Shown here piece by piece: positions 58,680 through 64,000 of a stretch of 64,000 nucleotides of DNA. Location: assembly GCA_036186865.1 (NCBI GenBank), contig AP025055.1, positions 29,307,870 through 29,371,869 on the forward strand. The letters are read 5' to 3'. The notes below the pieces were generated by a model that saw only the letters and a list, made by a program, of their open reading frames with translations, searched no databases and was not told where the DNA came from. Within the stretch, counting starts at the first letter, position 1; each line of letters begins with the position of its first letter. The translations under genes were made by a program, and so were the position numbers. Origin of the DNA: Eustoma russellianum. Taxonomy: Eukaryota > Streptophyta > Magnoliopsida > Gentianales > Gentianaceae.

Positions 58680-59656
58680 TGTTGGATACAATCAATCCTG
58701 TACTAAGACGCAATCGTTCGGTGTGTGCGTATGAAAATAGTAAAAAGTAGACCAAACCCGGGGCGAGTCGAGGACTCTGTCCTTAAGACGTATTGCTCCG
58801 GTATAATGTGCCCAACCGGCGTTAGCAATCGTCTCCCAGGATACAATAGGTACCTATTCAGTTGAGCGGCACTGCTAAACTTGAATTGCAGCGAACCTTT
58901 GAGTGTCCTGACTTCTCTTGGATGTGATGCAGAAAGTAGAGAGCGACGAATGCAGAAGTGGAGTGTGTGTTCTGATGGCACACCGTGCCTCTGTTTATAT
59001 ATTGGTTGGAGAATCGGTTATGCAGATGGATTTGTGACCGTCAGATCAAAACCGTAGATAAGACAGAGTCGTCGGTTGAAAAACGACGCGTCATATGTTG
59101 GGCAATTTAAACCGTTCAAATCTCATCCGTCAGATGGAAACAGAACTACACGATTCATCTTGGAGCATCGGATGAAAACCACATTCGGTTGGACGGTTAG
59201 GTCAGTTTGAATTTCAGCCGTTGGATCAAAGTTGACGGCAGCGTGCGCGCGCCCTTGTGACACTTTCTAGTTCTTTCCTCCGGTCAAAAACTTCTCATGC
59301 CCCCAAAGACACATCTAAAGTGTCCATTCTAGCCATTTATAAAGTGGCTAAATAAGTTCAATTGTCCAATGTGGTATTCCTCTATAAGGGTGATGTGGCC
59401 TCCTAAGAATAGGACACATCATCCTCTAACTCATGTTTTCCATCTATTTGGGCATTAATTTTTTATTCACCCGGTATCGTAATTGAGTGAATTAAAAGCC
59501 TAAAATTAACTACTCATTACATATATAAGTAAGGGCTTATTAGTTTTCATTTTTCATTAACAGAAACTGATTATAATTAAGTTCAAAGTATGTTACTTGA
59601 CCACTTTTGCAACTTATCTTAATGGGTCAAAGCCCAAACTTTTAATTCCTCCAACA
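58680..59656 (-). repeat. Element G 5' LTR (977 bp)
   Basis: The minus strand runs from TGTTGGAGGAATTAAAAG (59656) to GTATCCAACA (58680), with terminal inverted repeat TGTTGG/CCAACA. It has a TATA box at 58994-59003. U3 contains several copies of a CCGTYNGATC-like motif (near 59035, 59105, 59127, 59215). The R/U5 part has GGGAGACGATTGCTAACGCC and CGAGTCCTCGACTCGCCCCG. No second LTR is present, so the limits rest on the TG...CA ends and the gag that follows. Confidence 0.7.
58994..59003 (-). promoter_or_regulatory. TATA box of LTR G
   Basis: Minus-strand AATATATAAACAGAGGC, a good plant TATA match about 650 bases into the LTR. Confidence 0.6.
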
Positions 59657-60517
59657 GTTAAGGGGTGGTCATTGAAAAGCGCGGCTTTATTTATGACCTA
59701 AGTGACCACTATAAACTTTGTCCAGGTACCAATTTTCAAATTACAACAATTTCACACTCCAAGAAAGAAAATAGATAGAGTTTATTTCTTTTTTTTTTGA
59801 GAAAAAATTGTAGTAAGGACACTTAATTGGTAATTTTGTTAATGGCATACTTAATGACTAACTATTTATTGTACGTTATGTCCCAAAAATATTGTCATAC
59901 CTGACCAAATATCAAATTAGTCAAATGCCATCTAAAATCAAATTGTTAAATTATTTTGTACATATTAATTGAACAAATGATATAAAAACGATTTTAGCGA
60001 ACTATTGTGTCAAATACTTTAAAATTTTAGTCTAACTTAATGTTTCACCACATTACAATATTCTTGGGACAGAAAAATATCGTTGGTATATAGACGAAAC
60101 AAGTAAACATACAAGTTGGAAATGTAAAACAAGTGAAACATGGCCATTTACGAATGTTGATGGCTGTCCGTTATACAAGTAAAATCACTGTACATATAGA
60201 CAAAATTATATCTCGGTAACATACCAATATATACACTGACCAAAGACCAAGCTAGCCTGAACCAACAAACGCAACATTTGATTTCATCAATATAGCATTT
60301 TTGGAAGCAACTGCGATATTGAGTTCACTAGTTCAAACTGCAGAAACAATCTCTTACACAAAATGTAAAATAAAACCATAAAATGTAAAGTAAAACTGCA
60401 TACATCGGATTGTAAAACGATCTGGTCCCGTCTCAGACCCTGCGCAAACGCGTGAGACTAATGCACCGAAAACGTCATTTGAAAGTGCATCGTAATTTAA
60501 CTGCTTAACTGACGTAT

Positions 60518-60569
60518 ACTCCTCGTACATTTCTTGCGTTCACACTCCTCGTACATTTCCTGCGTTCAT
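60518..60569. repeat. Tandem duplication, 26 bp x 2
   Basis: Two adjacent units of ACTCCTCGTACATTTCTTGC plus GTTCAC, differing at two positions. Confidence 0.8.
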
Positions 60570-60857
60570 CAGCTACTAGGTTTATTTGTAAGTATATCGT
60601 AATTTAACATTCAAATCAGCCAAGGATTGTGTTTCATAGGAGTGTCATCTCTTACCCACTATGCTGCTATTTGCATAGATTACTCACAGTATAGGATTGC
60701 CACAATATTACTAGTGCGTTGCGGATGTTGGTATCTTCAGGATGCCCGAATTCCTTCTCCTATAATAAATAAACTATTCAGTTGATTTTTGATCTCGGGC
60801 TAGATGTTGGAAGAGTGAACATGTTTGCCCAACAATTTGTTTACTGTACCATCTATA

Positions 60858-61009
60858 CAGGTACATATAGAGCCGATTGTCTCACTGGAAGCAACCTCTC
60901 CATCTCTTAGGATGGAAGTACTGTTTGCCTGACACTCACCCTCCCCAGACCCTAGCGGTAGTTTTTCCTATCGTTGAGATATAATGTGTATATGTTGTTG
61001 TAGTAGTAT
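60858..61009 (+). mobile_element. RTE-LINE 3' tail or SINE, second copy
   Basis: Plus strand: TAGAGCCGATTGTCTCACTG, GAAGCAACCTCTCCATCTCT and CACTCACCCTCCCCAGACCC, ending ATGTTGTTGTAGTAGTA. It is collinear with the reverse complement of 51872-52023 along its whole length but has a different simple-repeat tail. No protein is encoded. It could be a very short LINE copy or a SINE that borrows the LINE tail. Confidence 0.7.
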
Positions 61010-61552
61010 CTCAACTCTCCAGTCGGTTAGACATTTAAACCAGATTATATAACACGTGAAAGGGAGGACAGGAATTCTGTCAAAGTCAAACAATAATAAA
61101 CGAAAGGCCCCCATTTACAAACTTAGGCTACACTAGCCAACCAACATTAAAAGCACAACATGCGGGCATTCTCTAGACCTAAAGAACTACGTATTACCAC
61201 AACTACAAACCACCTAAATCGTGACAGGAAGCAGCCAATGATCACACACCCTTTTAAAAGGGAATCTATGAGTATCCATCTGTCAAATAGAACATAAAAC
61301 ATTTGTCAGAACCACCAACAATCTAATACAAAGGCCATAAAATTCGTGCATACAAGACAAAGAACATATTGAAGAATGTATAGCTGTAATAATTTCCTAG
61401 TAGAGATGTTTGATAGCCTATGCAAACAATACCAACATATTACAAGAATAAATCTTTTTGACCATTTAAGTTGACAAACTAACTTGCAACTTTATCCTCC
61501 ATACATCTTTTTGGTCTTGCAAATTAGTATAGCATATAAGTTGACTGACATA

Positions 61553-62164
61553 TGTGAAAAAACTAGAAGAAACACTCAATTGTGGCAGCACAAGCAGAAC
61601 ACAAACAAATTGCACATTTCAACACTCATGTTCTGATCATCAAGCGATCAACGAAACAAAACGAAAGGAAAAAGAGCAACAGTTAGCTGCCATTGCGAAA
61701 GAGAGAATTTGGAGAGAAAATGAGGAGAGTAACCGCTCCTTCTTATTCGATAATACTGGAAAGCTTGCAACGAGCAAGCTCTTATACCGGGAGGAAGAAG
61801 AACAGAAAAACATTTAACTGAAATGCTGAAATTACAAAAAAACCCTTCTAACTAACTTCTATTCAGTAATGCAATTAAGGGTAAAATGGTCAATCCACAG
61901 CCCCATTCAAGTTTCCCGCCTGCTGCTTCTCTTCTTCATCAACTCTTTCCCCCAACCTTCAAACACCCAGGTGTTTGATCCAGAATTCTCCCCTCCAAAA
62001 TGTTCAACTGCTCCAGCATCAATCACACCTTGCGAACTAAGCATCTCATTCATCAATTCAGACCTTCATCCACCTTGGCTACACATTTTTCATCATCAAC
62101 GCACCTCTTCCTCACACTGGTGTCCGACCTTCCTAACCCTTCAAGATGATCCAAACTTTCAACA
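61553..62164 (-). repeat. Element I 3' LTR (612 bp)
   Basis: The minus strand runs from TGTTGAAAGTTTGGATC to TTCTAGTTTTTTCACA. It holds a TATA motif (61782-61787), CTCTCC runs downstream, and a direct CACCCAGGTGTTTG palindrome (CAAACACCTGGGTGTTTG on minus, 61964-61981 region). The plus-strand open frames 61554-61817 and 61869-62255 are antisense to the LTR and pol end and are not genes. Confidence 0.75.
61782..61787 (-). promoter_or_regulatory. TATA box of LTR I
   Basis: Minus-strand CCCGGTATAAGAGCTTG, a TATA-like motif about 380 bases into the LTR, followed by a pyrimidine-rich leader. Confidence 0.55.
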
Positions 62165-64000
62165 CCCCCCCTCAAGCATTGCTTGCCATAAATGTTACAG
62201 ACACCAAGCTTCAACATCAACTCTATCATACGTCTACTGTCTAGAGCCTTGGTGAATATATCAGCCAGCTGGAATTGAGTTTTTACGGGCATCAACTTTA
62301 CAATTTTGTTTTGAACTTTCTCCCTAACAATATGGCAATCAATCTCTATATGCTTAGTACGCTCATGAAATACTGGATTCTCCGCAATGTACAAAGCACT
62401 TTTACTATCACAGAACATCTCTACAGGCTCTTGACAATTCAAGCCCAGATCCTTGCTCAAATAAATCAACCATTGTACCTCACAAACTGCAGACGCCATA
62501 GCTCTATACTCTGCTTCTGCGGATGAACGTGAAACTGTGGTCTGCTTCTTAGCTCTCCAAGATACCAAAGCTTCTCCTAAGAACACACAATATCCAGAAA
62601 TGGACCTCCTAGTCTCACTACACCCAGCCCAATCAGAGTCCACAAAGGCTCTTAACCTCATGTCACCTATACTAGGAAACAAGAGCCCTTGGCCCACTGT
62701 TCCTTTGAGATACCTCAACACTCTATGTGCAGCCTTCAGATGGTTAACCGTCGGACAGTCCAGGAACTGACTAAGCTGTTGTACACTGAAGGAGATATCC
62801 GGTCTAGTGATAGTGAGATAGATCAACCTTCCAATGAGCCTCCTGTAAGTATATACATCTTCAAACGGATCTGAATCATTGTGAGCCAGCTTAAGGTGAA
62901 TCTCCATAGGGCTGACAGCAGGTTTACAATCCATGAAACCAGTTTCCTCCAATAGCTCTATCGTGTATTTCCTCTGGTTTATCAACATACCCCTGTGAGA
63001 TCTAGCAACTTCAATGCCCAAGAAGAATTTTAAATCCCCCAGATTCTTAATTTTAAACTCCTTATGTAGAGCTCCTTTGATCCACTCAATTGCTTGCAGA
63101 TCCTCACAGGCTATTATCAGATCGTCCACATAAACCAGAAGCACCAATAATGACCCTTTGCATCTCTTTGTAAACAATGTGTAGTCATTTCTAGACTGCA
63201 AAAACCCCATAGACTCCAGAAACGCTGTCAATCTAGCATTCCACTCTCTACTGGCTTGTTTCAAGCCATAGAGAGACCTGTTCAGCTTGCAAACCAAACC
63301 ATCCCGTGGCAACTCCAACCCCTCAGGTGCCTGCATATATATTTCTTCATGCAACTCCCCATGAAGAAATGCATTGTTCACATCCAATTGATGCACATGC
63401 CATTTTTCCTTTGCTGCCATAGCCAACAGCATCCTTAATGTACTCATTTTAGCAACAGGTGAAAAAGTGTCCTGATAGTCCACACCCAGCTGTTGCGTAT
63501 AGCCTTTTGCCACTAGCCTGGCCTTATACCTTTCCACAGATCCATCAGCCTTATGCTTCACCTTGTACACCCACTTACATCCAATAGCTTTCTTTCCAGG
63601 TGGCAGCATAGTCAGCGTCCAGGTTTTGTTATCTTGTAGTGCAGATAACTCAGTCTCCATTGCCTTTTGCCACTCAACACAGTCAGCTGCCTCTGCATAA
63701 GTTTTAGGCTCTGTATGTGCACTAATATTTAAAACATATGCTTTGAATTTTGGTGACAACAGATCATAGGAAAGATATCTGTAAAGAGGATGTGGAGAAG
63801 TATGAGGAGATTGAGACACGTGACTGGTCACTTGGCTGCAGTGATATTGTTGCAGATATGAGGGAGGACGTTTAACTCTAGAGGGTCTGGCTAAAGGCAA
63901 TTGTATATTAATTGACTTGATGGGGATGACTTCTGAAGTTTCAAGATGATGACTGTTGCCATCATCAATATGCACTGGTGTTGAGGATTGACTTGGCTGA
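62053..64000 (-). CDS. Element I pol: linker, reverse transcriptase, RNase H (partial at 5' end)
   Basis: An open frame of at least 640 codons, still open at the right edge, with the stop at 62053-62055. Counting from the GTG at 63975, residues 1-90 are the integrase/RT linker. RT begins near residue 100 with NKTWTLTMLPPGKKAIGCKW, then YQDTFSPVAKMSTLRMLLAM, HQLDVNNAFLHGELHEEIYM and LNRSLYGLKQASREWNARL. The catalytic YVDD is at residues 282-285 (LLVYVDDLIIA). RNase H spans about 440-565: FVDSDWAGCSETRRSISGYC, SSAEAEYRAMA, MFCDSKSALY and RTKHIEID. The last ~36 residues are encoded inside the 3' LTR. All active-site acids are present. It copies the element RNA into DNA in the particle. Confidence 0.93.
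   Translation of the reverse strand, partial: QPSQSSTPVHIDDGNSHHLETSEVIPIKSINIQLPLARPSRVKRPPSYLQQYHCSQVTSHVSQSPHTSPHPLYRYLSYDLLSPKFKAYVLNISAHTEPKTYAEAADCVEWQKAMETELSALQDNKTWTLTMLPPGKKAIGCKWVYKVKHKADGSVERYKARLVAKGYTQQLGVDYQDTFSPVAKMSTLRMLLAMAAKEKWHVHQLDVNNAFLHGELHEEIYMQAPEGLELPRDGLVCKLNRSLYGLKQASREWNARLTAFLESMGFLQSRNDYTLFTKRCKGSLLVLLVYVDDLIIACEDLQAIEWIKGALHKEFKIKNLGDLKFFLGIEVARSHRGMLINQRKYTIELLEETGFMDCKPAVSPMEIHLKLAHNDSDPFEDVYTYRRLIGRLIYLTITRPDISFSVQQLSQFLDCPTVNHLKAAHRVLRYLKGTVGQGLLFPSIGDMRLRAFVDSDWAGCSETRRSISGYCVFLGEALVSWRAKKQTTVSRSSAEAEYRAMASAVCEVQWLIYLSKDLGLNCQEPVEMFCDSKSALYIAENPVFHERTKHIEIDCHIVREKVQNKIVKLMPVKTQFQLADIFTKALDSRRMIELMLKLGVCNIYGKQCLRGGVESLDHLEGLGRSDTSVRKRCVDDEKCVAKVDEGLN
62165..62176 (-). 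other. Polypurine tract of element I
   Basis: Minus-strand GCTTGAGGGGGG directly before the LTR start TGTTGAAAG. It is also coding (CLRGG) within the pol frame. Confidence 0.8.

Larger units (their letters stand above)
59657..61552. other. Sequence without recognisable genes, possible host DNA
   Basis: No open frame of note and no LTR, gag or pol similarity that I can see. It contains a T run (59789-59799), an AAATGTAAAATAAAACC tandem (60360-60395), a 26-bp tandem duplication (60518-60569) and an orphan RTE/SINE tail (60858-61009). It is the best candidate in the window for non-transposon DNA, between the start of G and the 3' end of I. Confidence 0.5.
61553..64000 (-). mobile_element. Element I: Ty1/copia 3' half, continues beyond the window
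   Basis: On the minus strand the pol frame enters from the right edge and is followed by a PPT (62165-62176) and a 612-bp 3' LTR (61553-62164). The possible right-hand target duplication is ACATA (61548-61552); its mate is outside. It belongs to a different copia lineage from A-F and has short LTRs. It shows no stop or frameshift, so it may be young and autonomous. Confidence 0.9.

Noticed and set aside
59657..61552. A host gene or exon
   Set aside because: No open frame of note, no splice-linked coding signal and no similarity I recognise; only short repeats and an RTE-like tail.
61554..61817. Plus-strand 87-codon open frame, Lys/Glu-rich, looking like a small host gene
   Set aside because: It lies wholly inside the 3' LTR of element I, antisense to it, and begins at the LTR end. 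The minus-strand reading gives a TATA box and leader instead.

Overview
The window is nuclear DNA of a flowering plant. It is built almost entirely of retrotransposons inserted into one another, and I found no host protein gene, rRNA, tRNA gene or CRISPR array. The plant assignment rests on SIRE/Maximus-like Ty1/copia elements, a Tekay/Del-like Ty3/gypsy chromovirus with LTRs over 4 kb, an RTE-clade LINE, and primer-binding sites of the TGGTATCAGAGC initiator-Met-tRNA type. The species cannot be named from the sequence. I label the elements A to I.

Left part (1-17977): an LTR fragment of family A runs off the left edge (1-1009, minus). Next is a decayed copia gag remnant with its primer-binding site (1016-2283). 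A minus-strand copia 3' LTR, element D (2284-4369 plus 16847-17599), is split by a complete gypsy element H (4370-16841, target duplication GCCTT). Behind it is a stub of D's pol end (17600-17921) and 56 bases of unassigned filler.

Centre (17978-57172): copia element A (plus strand, 5' LTR truncated, pol inactivated) is interrupted inside its integrase zinc-binding domain by element B. B's 3' LTR is in turn interrupted by element C (26581-34690, target duplication ATATA). B and C carry gag only; they lack all pol and share the same gag/3'-UTR junction. To the right, an RTE-type LINE on the minus strand is cut into three pieces (57172-56863, 53812-52322, 43393-42972). It is cut by a solo LTR F (target duplication CACAC) and by a full copia element E (target duplication CTAGT), and it ends at A's 3' LTR. 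The inferred order of events is: LINE into copia element G; then A, E and F into the LINE; then B into A; then C into B.

Right part (57173-64000): the 5' end of copia element G (LTR, gag, protease start, minus strand), about 1.9 kb without recognisable genes except an orphan RTE/SINE-like tail, and the 3' end of copia element I (minus strand). I's pol frame is open to the window edge and is the only long intact enzyme-coding frame here.

No gene set acts as a host pathway. The functional logic is that of retrotransposons: autonomous copies (I; formerly A and E) supply reverse transcriptase and integrase, while gag-only copies (B, C) and the protease-less H would need enzymes in trans. The most unusual signals are the gag-only subfamily, a three-copy palindrome plus GGCCGA module kept in every B/C/D/E/F-type LTR, and the insertion of C inside a conserved 20-bp palindrome. 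Breaks are described as seen; several clustered one-base indels could be assembly errors.
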